Origin: Treponema sp.
Lineage (GTDB): Bacteria; Spirochaetota; Spirochaetia; Treponematales; Treponemataceae
DNA length: 10,431 nt
Assembly (NCBI GenBank): GCA_016293645.1
Contig: JAEDDW010000061.1
Location: forward strand, 1 to 10,431
Reading direction: 5' to 3'
Shown here: positions 1 to 7,256 of the stretch, one piece after another
Numbering within the stretch: the first letter of the stretch is position 1
Layout: each line of letters starts with the position of its first letter
Position numbers and translations under genes: made by a program
The notes under the pieces: model-generated
Database searches by the model: none
What the model was told of the DNA's origin: nothing
Seen by the model: the letters and a program-made list of their open reading frames with translations, nothing else

Positions 1-71
1 CCTGGTAGTGGCGACTACGCTCAGCCATCCTGACAGTGTCAGCTAGCCTGGTAGTGGCGACTACGCTCAGC
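1..71. repeat. 25-bp direct repeat, two copies at 46-bp period
   Basis: Positions 1-25 and 47-71 are identical; the 21 bases between them are seen only once. Each copy holds a small hairpin, GTAGT-GGCG-ACTAC (5-18 and 51-64). The intervening stretch holds a perfect CTGACA-G-TGTCAG palindrome (30-42) and GCTAGC (42-47). The inner copy overlaps the end of clpB: the stop codon (67-69) and two bases of the last Cys codon lie in the repeat. Because the window begins at the first base of a copy, the array may continue leftward and the real unit may be a 46-bp tandem repeat. No T-tract follows the hairpins in the clpB direction, so this is not a standard intrinsic terminator. The family is not recognised. 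Confidence 0.85.
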
Positions 72-2664
72 AGTACATTTTAAGGACGCCGCCCTCCTCT
101 GTGACTTTTATGTGGCTGCCTTCTCCAAATTTTCCTTCCAGAAGCTGCTTTGAAAGTGGATTTTCCACCCAGGTCTGGACAGCACGTTTTACAGGACGGG
201 CACCAAAGCCAGGGTCATAACCTTTTTCTGCGATGAAGGACAAGGCACTATCGTCAAATTCTATCGTCATGCGGCGGTCTTCAAGTCGCTTTGCCACGCG
301 GTCAAGCTGAAGTGCCGCGATCTTTTCAACATGCTCCTTTCCAAGACGGCTGAACATGACGGTCTCATCGATCCTGTTGAGGAATTCTGGACGGAAATGC
401 GACTTGAGCAGGGCATCAAGTTTTTCCCCAAGCTGCTTTTCCTGCCCCGGAACCGATTCAAGGATAAGATCACTGCCAAGATTGCTTGTCATGATGATGA
501 TGGTGTTCTTAAAGTCAACGACCCTTCCCTGTCCATCAGTCAAACGGCCGTCATCAAGGACCTGGAGCAACACATTGAAAACATCCGGATGGGCCTTCTC
601 CACCTCGTCAAGAAGGATTACGGAATAGGGTCTTCTACGCACAGCCTCGGTAAGCTGTCCGCCTTCATCGTATCCCACATATCCAGGAGGAGCTCCAATG
701 AGTCTTGTGACACTGAATTTTTCCATGTACTCGCTCATGTCTATACGGGTAAGGGACTTCTCATCGTTGAAAAGAAAGTCTGCCAGAGTCTTTGCCAGTT
801 CCGTCTTGCCCACGCCTGTAGGTCCTATGAAAAGGAAACTGCCAAGAGGCCTGTTTGGATCGCTGAGTCCAGCCCTGTTGCGCCTTATCGCATCTGAAAC
901 AACCGACACTGCCATATCCTGACCGACAACACGCTTATGCATGACTTCCTCAAGGGCAAGATATTTCTGTTTCTCACCGGTCATCATCTTGCTTACAGGA
1001 ATTCCAGTCCATGTGCTTACTACACGTGCAATATCCTCTTCCGTAACTTCCTTTTTAAGCAGGGATTCCCTTTCTACGGAACTCTCCTTGCCGTCCATGT
1101 TTTCCCCGGACTTTGCCATTTCTCCAGCAACCTTCTTTTCAAGTTCCGGAATGACGGAATACTTGAGCTCGGCCGCTTTCTCCAGATTCCCTTCGCGAGT
1201 GTATTTCTCAAGGTCAAACCTGGCCTTCTCAAGATCTTCCTTCACCTTGCGGCTGCCTTCAATGATGTTCTTCTCATTCTGCCACTGCAGTTTCATGGCA
1301 TCACGCTGGTTCTGTACTTCAGCAAGTTCCTTCTCAAGTTTTTCAAGGCGCTCTATGCTGGCTTCGTCATCCTCCTTTTTCAGAGACTGACGTTCAATCT
1401 CAAGCTGCATTATGCGGCGTTCAAGTTTGTCCAGTTCAACAGGCTGGCTTTCAATTTCCATCTTAAGGCGGCTAGCGGCTTCATCAACAAGATCAATAGC
1501 CTTGTCAGGCAGAAAACGGCTCGTGATGTACCGATTGCTTAAAATGGCGGCACTGACAAGGGCTTCGTCGTTTATCTTTACGCCGTGGTGAATCTCATAC
1601 TTGTCACGGAGTCCACGCAGAATGGCAATGGTGTCCTCGACAGTAGGCTCGGCGCAGAAAACCTGCTGGAACCTTCGTTCAAGGGCGGCATCCTTTTCTA
1701 TATATTTGCGGTATTCGTCAAGGGTTGTGGCTCCGATTACGTGCATGTCGCCGCGGGCAAGAGCAGGCTTAAGGAGGTTTCCCGCATCCATGCTTCCTTC
1801 CGAAGCACCTGCGCCGACAATCGTGTGGAGCTCGTCGATGAACAGGATTATCTGGCCATCGCTCTTTGAAACTTCAGTTATCACAGCCTTAAGCCTTTCT
1901 TCAAATTCACCACGGAATTTTGCACCGGCAACAAGGGATCCCATGTCCAGGGAAAGAAGCCTTTTATCTCTCAAGCTTTCCGGAACATCACCACCGGCAA
2001 TACGGCGTGCAAGACCTTCTACAATCGCGGTCTTTCCAACACCAGGTTCCCCGATGAGGACAGGATTGTTCTTCGTACGTCGGCTGATGACCTGCATGAC
2101 ACGACGAATTTCCTCGTCACGGCCAATGACAGGATCGATTTTATCCATGCGTGCACGTGCAGTAAGATCAATGCAATATTTTTCAAGGGAACGCATCTTG
2201 CTTTCAGGATCCTGGCTGTCAACGCTCTGGTTGCCTCGGACTTTCTTCAAGGCTTCAAGAAGAGCATTCCTTGTGCATCCAACGCGGCGGAGAGTTTCAC
2301 CGACCCGGTCATCTGACTGTGCCATGGCAAGGAGAATGTGTTCAACAGAAAGGAACTGATCCTTGAGAGACGACATTTCATTTTCCGCCTTTGCAAGGAC
2401 TTTCTGGGCTGAAGGAGACAAGGCCATCTGGGTATTTCCGCGCACCACCGGATACTGGGAAAGAAGGCTGTCGATTTGAGAAATCAGTTTTTCAGACGGG
2501 ATACCAACGCATTCGACAAGAGGAGGAACAAGGCCATCCTTCTGTTCAAGAAGAGCCTTAAGGATGTGTTCATTGCCTATTTCGCTGTGGTCTTTCTGAC
2601 GTGCTATCGAGTTTGATTCCTGCAGTGCTTCCTGCAGTTTTATTGTCATTTTTTCATAGTTCAT
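67..2664 (-). CDS. clpB: ATP-dependent disaggregase ClpB (Hsp100)
   Basis: Cytoplasmic AAA+ hexamer that, with DnaK/DnaJ/GrpE, threads polypeptides out of aggregates. The 865 residues are full length for the family. Order: Clp N domain (about 1-145); first AAA+ module with Walker A GEPGVGKT (205-212), Walker B LFIDE (274-278) and pore loop AGAKFRGEFEER (246-257), where Phe replaces the Tyr usual in E. coli ClpB; charged coiled-coil middle domain (about 410-530) typical of ClpB; second module with Walker A GPTGVGKT (614-621), pore loop GYVGYDEGG (661-669) and Walker B VILLDE (682-687); C-terminal small domain with GFGARPVKR (819-827). I see no IGL/IGF ClpP-docking loop, as expected for ClpB. 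The ATG at 2664 has an AGAGGG ribosome site 7 bases upstream. No CIRCE-like operator is visible. The last Cys and the stop codon fall in a direct repeat, so the extreme C-terminus may be recently altered. Confidence 0.97.
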   Translation of the reverse strand: MNYEKMTIKLQEALQESNSIARQKDHSEIGNEHILKALLEQKDGLVPPLVECVGIPSEKLISQIDSLLSQYPVVRGNTQMALSPSAQKVLAKAENEMSSLKDQFLSVEHILLAMAQSDDRVGETLRRVGCTRNALLEALKKVRGNQSVDSQDPESKMRSLEKYCIDLTARARMDKIDPVIGRDEEIRRVMQVISRRTKNNPVLIGEPGVGKTAIVEGLARRIAGGDVPESLRDKRLLSLDMGSLVAGAKFRGEFEERLKAVITEVSKSDGQIILFIDELHTIVGAGASEGSMDAGNLLKPALARGDMHVIGATTLDEYRKYIEKDAALERRFQQVFCAEPTVEDTIAILRGLRDKYEIHHGVKINDEALVSAAILSNRYITSRFLPDKAIDLVDEAASRLKMEIESQPVELDKLERRIMQLEIERQSLKKEDDEASIERLEKLEKELAEVQNQRDAMKLQWQNEKNIIEGSRKVKEDLEKARFDLEKYTREGNLEKAAELKYSVIPELEKKVAGEMAKSGENMDGKESSVERESLLKKEVTEEDIARVVSTWTGIPVSKMMTGEKQKYLALEEVMHKRVVGQDMAVSVVSDAIRRNRAGLSDPNRPLGSFLFIGPTGVGKTELAKTLADFLFNDEKSLTRIDMSEYMEKFSVTRLIGAPPGYVGYDEGGQLTEAVRRRPYSVILLDEVEKAHPDVFNVLLQVLDDGRLTDGQGRVVDFKNTIIIMTSNLGSDLILESVPGQEKQLGEKLDALLKSHFRPEFLNRIDETVMFSRLGKEHVEKIAALQLDRVAKRLEDRRMTIEFDDSALSFIAEKGYDPGFGARPVKRAVQTWVENPLSKQLLEGKFGEGSHIKVTEEGGVLKMYC

Positions 2665-2670
2665 TTGCTT

Positions 2671-2677
2671 ACCCTCT
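2671..2677 (-). promoter_or_regulatory. clpB ribosome binding site
   Basis: On the minus strand AGAGGG followed by TAAGCAA leads into ATG at 2664. Spacing of about 7 bases supports this start, and no competing start with a better site lies nearby. Confidence 0.7.
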
Positions 2678-2684
2678 TGAAGAT

Positions 2685-2713
2685 AAGATAAGCAAATTCA
2701 ATCAAAAAGACAA
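2685..2713 (-). promoter_or_regulatory. candidate sigma-70-type promoter of clpB
   Basis: In the 53-base gap before clpB the minus strand has TTGTCT (2708-2713), a 17-base spacer and TATCTT (2685-2690). Each hexamer matches 4 of 6 consensus bases. Initiation would fall near 2678, giving a very short leader of about 14 bases that starts at the ribosome site. The region is AT-rich, so chance matches are likely; read-through from the upstream gene is an equally good explanation of clpB expression. Confidence 0.3.
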
Positions 2714-2717
2714 ATTT

Positions 2718-3905
2718 TTATTCTTCAGATTTTTCAAGGTTGCCATATTCACAGACACATTTTGAAACTTCTGCCTGCTCAACAAGCTCCAGGGATTTCT
2801 TGACGACCTTGTACAGCTTGAACTTGCCTACGCCTGTTCCGCTTGAAAGAATGCGCATCACCTTTCTTTCTCCCATTGGACTTTCATAATCCCTCAGGAA
2901 AAGATCTTTTGTGCGGCAGTAGACATCAATGTCGATCACGTACTTCTTGTTGCTTACACTGCACGACCAGTGAAGTTTTGCACCCATGTCATCATCAGTG
3001 ATTTCCTGGCAGTCATAGATCACATTGTACTTCTTTCCCTTTTCCGCATGGAATTCGATTATGTTGCCTTCAAGTGAAATGAGGACCGTAAGAGTTCCGT
3101 TGTATTCCCCCTGAACGGCAAAGGCAGAGCCATCAAGAAGTTTTCCTGAAATCTGACTTGTAAGGAATGAAGAACCGAGATGGAAGAAAGGCGACGTAAA
3201 ATCCCTTCCCCAGTTTTTGTCATAATATCCAAAGGATCTTTTTGCGGTAACGTTGAATTCCTCGCCGTTGTAGATGATGGTTCCGCTGAATTCTGTTTTC
3301 ACACCCGGAACAACCCAGTTGAGTTCCTTGCTGAGGAATCCCCTTTCAAAACCGATGGCACGGTTGTATGTAAGATTCCAGGACATGGAACCTGAATTGC
3401 CAAGATACTCGGGATGCTCAAGAAGTTCCGTCTCTGAAACGCTTACGGAACCCGATGTCGAACATTCACCGATCACACACTGCTTATCTTTGTCCTGATT
3501 TGTATTCACGGAAACTATAAAATCTTCACTTTTAAAATCCACCGACTCTGAGGAAAAATAATTGTTGTACTGGCGGCATACAGTAGAAAGAGAACCTGCA
3601 CGGACCATGACGAAAGACGGAACTACAAGAATCTGGGAAGTAAAATTTTTTGCGGCGTCTGTACCGGCAAGAGCAAACTGAATGTCTGCCGCCATGTTGC
3701 TGTCATAACGGTTCTTGAAACCAAGGACGGGAGCATTAGGAGAAATGGCCGGATTCACGCAATAATATTCAATGAAAAAAGTCTTCTCTTCACCGGTGAC
3801 GCTGCTGACACCATTTGTGACAAAACGCCATCGGTCAAAACCGCATTTCTTCTGAGCACCCTTTAGCTTTAATCTTTCGTTCTGAAGAATTTTCTTTGAC
3901 AACAT
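2718..3905 (-). CDS. tocopherol-cyclase-like / lipocalin-like protein, function unknown
   Basis: A 395-residue protein with no signal peptide or membrane segment, so probably cytoplasmic. Two blocks stand out: GFDRWRF (22-28), like the G-x-W-Y/R-F entry block of tocopherol-cyclase-like proteins, and GYYDKNWG (226-233) followed by aromatic/Gly strands, matching the Y-x-[DE]-KNWG signature of that family. Much of the rest is predicted beta-strand-like, with alternating hydrophobic residues, consistent with the double lipocalin-like barrel of tocopherol cyclase, CrtC and DUF2804-type relatives. The resemblance is from motif memory, not a search. Spirochaetes are not known to make tocopherols, so enzymatic cyclase activity is not implied; a hydrophobic-ligand or lipid-related role is only a guess. 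ATG at 3905 is preceded by GGTGGG with a 6-base spacer. It lies 53 bases before clpB and 55 bases after the 73-aa gene, same strand. Confidence 0.75.
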   Translation of the reverse strand: MLSKKILQNERLKLKGAQKKCGFDRWRFVTNGVSSVTGEEKTFFIEYYCVNPAISPNAPVLGFKNRYDSNMAADIQFALAGTDAAKNFTSQILVVPSFVMVRAGSLSTVCRQYNNYFSSESVDFKSEDFIVSVNTNQDKDKQCVIGECSTSGSVSVSETELLEHPEYLGNSGSMSWNLTYNRAIGFERGFLSKELNWVVPGVKTEFSGTIIYNGEEFNVTAKRSFGYYDKNWGRDFTSPFFHLGSSFLTSQISGKLLDGSAFAVQGEYNGTLTVLISLEGNIIEFHAEKGKKYNVIYDCQEITDDDMGAKLHWSCSVSNKKYVIDIDVYCRTKDLFLRDYESPMGERKVMRILSSGTGVGKFKLYKVVKKSLELVEQAEVSKCVCEYGNLEKSEE

Positions 3906-3911
3906 GTCTTT

Positions 3912-3917
3912 CCCACC
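3912..3917 (-). promoter_or_regulatory. ribosome binding site of the tocopherol-cyclase-like gene
   Basis: GGTGGG on the minus strand, 6 bases before ATG at 3905. It fixes the start and sits at the edge of a weak CCGAAA...TTTCGG inverted repeat that spans most of the gap. Confidence 0.55.
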
Positions 3918-3960
3918 GAAATTATTTTTTCTCAGTTAAATTTTCGGCAGAAAAAAAACA

Positions 3961-4182
3961 TTATTTAAACATTTTATTCAGAGAGTTCTTGAATTCAGAA
4001 TTGTCAATGGGAAAATGTTCATCAAGGTATTCAAAGCAGTTCTGTGCACCACGCTGAACATGCTCGTACCAGATGGAATAGAGTTCCGGCTCAAAATTAG
4101 GACCTGGGAAAGGAGCACCCTGAACATCCGAAACCAGCTGCCTCATAAGCTTTGTCAATTCTTCAATATTTTCCTTTGTCAT
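3961..4182 (-). CDS. small acidic protein of unknown function (73 aa)
   Basis: Not recognised as a known family. The 73 residues start MTKENIEELTKLMRQLV, which reads as an amphipathic helix. A Pro-rich turn PFPGPNFEPELYSIWYEHV follows, then aromatic/acidic residues around CFEYLDEHFPID, ending in a Lys-rich tail. No signal peptide or membrane segment is visible, so a small soluble helical protein is likely. ATG at 4182 is preceded by GGGGA with about 5 intervening bases. It lies in the five-gene minus-strand block, 83 bases after the M16C peptidase gene and 55 bases before the tocopherol-cyclase-like gene. The opposite strand is also open here, but only the minus-strand frame has a ribosome site and fits the operon direction. 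Confidence 0.68.
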   Translation of the reverse strand: MTKENIEELTKLMRQLVSDVQGAPFPGPNFEPELYSIWYEHVQRGAQNCFEYLDEHFPIDNSEFKNSLNKMFK

Positions 4183-4209
4183 AAAAATCCCCGATATATG
4201 GCTTATTCA

Positions 4210-4267
4210 ACGGAAATCAATGGACAGTTCCATCCGTCAAATTAAGATTCTTTCAATTTTCTTAATT
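4210..4267 (-). other. two adjacent inverted repeats after the M16C gene
   Basis: Reading on the minus strand, AATTAAGA (4260-4267, overlapping the M16C stop codon) pairs with TCTTAATT (4240-4247) around a 12-base loop. Next comes a nested structure with outer arms ACGGA/TCCGT (4233-4237 and 4210-4214) and an inner hairpin ATGGA-ACTG-TCCAT (4220-4233). Neither has a proper T-tract, so strong intrinsic termination is doubtful. The structure could be a weak terminator, an mRNA-stabilising hairpin or a processing site between the M16C gene and the small gene. Confidence 0.4.
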
Positions 4268-7256
4268 ATACCTTTAATTTGATTATTTTTCCACATTTTT
4301 CTTTCATTTTGGCCGGAATAAGGGATCTGCCGCAGAAAACCACGGTTTTACCCTTCTTTACTGCCCCGGAATATCTTTTTGCGGATCTTTTCATTCCATT
4401 TACACCGGTCTTCAAAAGCATGGACGTCACCTTGTTGCAGATTTTTCCGGATCCTCCATAAAGAGTCCTCATTATTCCGCAGCCTCCCCTGGTCTGAGGA
4501 GTCATCGGCTCAATGTCATCGGCATAGACACCGCAGACAGAATGTTCAGTTTCCTCCGCAGTGAATTCTCTGGACTCAAGATTCCTGAGCATGTCTTCGA
4601 AAACTCCAAGTGACTCAAAAGGCTTTGGATCCCTGTAGGTCACAAAACGGGTAAGGTTCATGTCACCGTTTACATTCATGAAGACACCGTAGGCACCACC
4701 GGCCATCCTGATTTTTTTCCATAGATCTGATTTTTCAAGGGCATGGGCAAGGACAGTATCCTCCACATAGGCTTTTGTTCCGTATGGAGAACTTTCCACG
4801 GCACAGCTTGCAAAACCGATGTCACCCGGAATTACAAAAACTTCATCTGCCACAGGATTTTTCACGTTGGAAGATGTTCCTTCAAGTTCCGTAAGGGCAA
4901 CAAACTCCTTAAGACTTGACTTTCTTTTTTTCTTTGGACCGCAAAGCCCAAGGTCGGCGACAAGTCTTTCACTTGCCTTTCTTGCAGCGACAAGTCCATT
5001 TCTGTCAGCAGTCACATTGATGACGGCACCGCTGCTCCTGATTTTCCCGTACATAGACAGAAGCTTTTTCTGGATGTCGGAACACTTCATTTTTCTGAGC
5101 CTGCCGAATGTTTCAAGGCATGTGATTCCATCCATGATTTCGTTGACCGCACAGAAACGGCTTACAGTCCTCATGGAACGCAATGACGCATAGTAGTGTG
5201 CATGGGGAACGACATTTGTCGAAAGCCCTGAATAGGCTCCGCAGATGATGGTCTTGAGCCTTCTGGAATCTGAAAAATCAACACCGCTGAGACAGTCCCC
5301 AAGAAGCGCAAATACCTCGTCCGTTTTTTCCTCAAGGAATTTTATCCTTATTCCAAGCCATTCACGTCCAACAGTGAGCGGATTTTCTTCCATATATTTT
5401 TTATTGCTGTCGGACACGCTGGCCCTTCTGATTATGGCATTGAAACATCCGGTGATCTTGTCGGCAAGTGCGGAAGTCTTTTCCCAGCTGAGACCTGCCC
5501 AACCCATTTCTGTAAGCGTTTCCTCAAGCAGAGGAAGGTACAGATAATCTTCTGGATCGAGGACATCCACAGGAAATGAAATGGTAGCATAGATGACGCC
5601 GTTGCATGGTTCCTCGCAGGTGAAGAACGGAACTGAACCGACAGTGGATTTTTTTACTTTGATTCCGTCATCGACAACCTCAAGGTCCTTTACCCTGACA
5701 GAAGGTATCACGGAAGATTCATTTTCATCGGCCTGGAATTTCTGCATCTTCAGCAGAGTTTCCTGAATCTTTTCACGGCCTAGTTTTTTCTCCAGCTGTT
5801 TTGCAAGAGCCGCTTCCTTTTTTGTTCTGGCGGCAGTGTATTCCGCAGACGGAACTATCGCACACAGGGAATACTCGTCATTGTCCAGAAAATATTTCCT
5901 GATCAGCTTCTGAAGATACTTTGCATCACTTGAAAGTTCAGCCTTGAATTCATCGGTGCGTTTTTTCAGATCGATGAATTTCCATGGTTCCATTCCGTAG
6001 GTCCATCCTCTAAGAACCTGACGAAGAATCGCAATGGAATAAGGTCCACCGCTTGGACTCCTTTTCACTTCAAGGTTCCGGATCTCAAAATCCATGAGGG
6101 CACGGTCAATGTCATCCTTTTCAAACCCCTTTTCAGCAAGGGATTCAAGTACGTCAAAAACAGTCTTCCTGAATTCATCGCCGAGATTTTCTTTCATCTC
6201 CGACAATGCGAAGGTAAAGAGATTGTAGTACGAAACCACCATCGGTCCGGACAAAGGGGACACTGCACATTTTGGGAACTTTTTAAGAAGAGCTTTTCTT
6301 ACAGGAGCACTGTCGCTTCCAAAGAGAAGATCTGAAAGCATGAGGATCTCCGTGCTGTTGACTTTACTGTCACAGATGTTTTTTCCAAGGCGCCATGTCA
6401 AAGTAAGTGTACAGCTGTCCCTGGTTTTTCCGTCGTCTTCAGCAGGTGCGATTCCCCTGAAAGTTTTTCTTGACTTTCCAAGCTTCACATCTTTTATGAC
6501 GGTCTTTCTTCCGTATGAAGACACCTTCTTGATCACATTTTCATTCAGAAAGTCCAGCTGCTCTTCCGTCGGAATGTTTCCATAAAGAAAAACAAGACAG
6601 TTGCTGGTGCAGTAATATTTTTTATGGAAAGCCTTGAGCTTCTGTACTGTAAGGTCTGGAATCTCAAGGGGATCTCCGCCTGAATCAAGGTTATATACGG
6701 AACCGGGCACAAGAGCCTCGCCTATGACATCGCCTGCAACGCTGTTGAACGAGGAATAGTTTCCCTTCATCTCATTGAAGACGACGCCCTGAATTGACGG
6801 ATTGCCTTTTTCATCGTGTTCAAGTCTCCAACATTCCTGAGAAAAAACTTCGCTCCTGAGAAGCGGAAAAAAAACGGCATCGGCATACACCGACATGATG
6901 TTGAAATAGTCAGCCTTTATGAGTGAACTTGAAGGAAACACAGTCCTGTCGCTTGCGGTAAACGCATTGAGATATGTATTGATGCTCTGCTTTGACAGCT
7001 GAAGGAAAGGATCCTTTGCGTTGTACTTTTCAGATCCGCAAAGAACACTGTGCTCAAGAACATGGGCGGCACCTGTACTGTCCTGGGATGGCGTACGGAA
7101 AGCAAAGGCAAAAAGATTTTCCCTGTCGTTGTTCAGAAGATGGAATACCTCAAGCCCTGATTTTTCATGCCTTAAAAAAATTCCTGTGGAATCATTTTCC
7201 TCAGAGGGAACCACATCGAGTACCCTGAATCCTTTATACAAATCATTTTTTTTCAT
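4266..7256 (-). CDS. PreP-like zinc metallopeptidase, M16C family
   Basis: Large oligopeptidase of the presequence-protease (PreP/Cym1) type, which degrades unstructured peptides inside a closed chamber. The 996 residues match the usual single-chain length. The inverted zinc motif HxxEH is HVLEH at 65-69 (His65, His69 ligands; Glu68 general base), and the third ligand is Glu162 in VVFNEMKG. The C-terminal half has RMAGGAYG with Arg850 and Tyr856, spaced exactly as the catalytic Arg and Tyr that PreP contributes from its second half, and then FVTYRDP (871-877). All key residues are present, so an active enzyme is expected. There is no signal peptide, which implies the cytoplasm. The ATG at 7256 overlaps the fliG-like stop as ATGA; an in-frame stop four codons upstream leaves no other start. 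GAGGA lies 12 bases upstream, a long spacing that suits translational coupling. Confidence 0.93.
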   Translation of the reverse strand: MKKNDLYKGFRVLDVVPSEENDSTGIFLRHEKSGLEVFHLLNNDRENLFAFAFRTPSQDSTGAAHVLEHSVLCGSEKYNAKDPFLQLSKQSINTYLNAFTASDRTVFPSSSLIKADYFNIMSVYADAVFFPLLRSEVFSQECWRLEHDEKGNPSIQGVVFNEMKGNYSSFNSVAGDVIGEALVPGSVYNLDSGGDPLEIPDLTVQKLKAFHKKYYCTSNCLVFLYGNIPTEEQLDFLNENVIKKVSSYGRKTVIKDVKLGKSRKTFRGIAPAEDDGKTRDSCTLTLTWRLGKNICDSKVNSTEILMLSDLLFGSDSAPVRKALLKKFPKCAVSPLSGPMVVSYYNLFTFALSEMKENLGDEFRKTVFDVLESLAEKGFEKDDIDRALMDFEIRNLEVKRSPSGGPYSIAILRQVLRGWTYGMEPWKFIDLKKRTDEFKAELSSDAKYLQKLIRKYFLDNDEYSLCAIVPSAEYTAARTKKEAALAKQLEKKLGREKIQETLLKMQKFQADENESSVIPSVRVKDLEVVDDGIKVKKSTVGSVPFFTCEEPCNGVIYATISFPVDVLDPEDYLYLPLLEETLTEMGWAGLSWEKTSALADKITGCFNAIIRRASVSDSNKKYMEENPLTVGREWLGIRIKFLEEKTDEVFALLGDCLSGVDFSDSRRLKTIICGAYSGLSTNVVPHAHYYASLRSMRTVSRFCAVNEIMDGITCLETFGRLRKMKCSDIQKKLLSMYGKIRSSGAVINVTADRNGLVAARKASERLVADLGLCGPKKKRKSSLKEFVALTELEGTSSNVKNPVADEVFVIPGDIGFASCAVESSPYGTKAYVEDTVLAHALEKSDLWKKIRMAGGAYGVFMNVNGDMNLTRFVTYRDPKPFESLGVFEDMLRNLESREFTAEETEHSVCGVYADDIEPMTPQTRGGCGIMRTLYGGSGKICNKVTSMLLKTGVNGMKRSAKRYSGAVKKGKTVVFCGRSLIPAKMKEKCGKIIKLKV

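Noticed and set aside
1..71. CRISPR-like repeat-spacer arrangement at the left end
   Set aside because: Only two 25-bp repeats with one 21-bp spacer are visible. The spacer is too short for known arrays and is itself palindromic, the repeat overlaps a coding end, and no cas gene is present.
331..2359. Long plus-strand open frames (up to 252 codons) opposite clpB
   Set aside because: They are antisense shadows of a full-length, motif-complete clpB; their products are low-complexity Ser/Phe/Arg-rich and have no ribosome sites.
4015..4245. 76-codon plus-strand frame opposite the 73-aa gene
   Set aside because: It has no ribosome site, runs against the direction of the surrounding block, and crosses the hairpin-rich gap.
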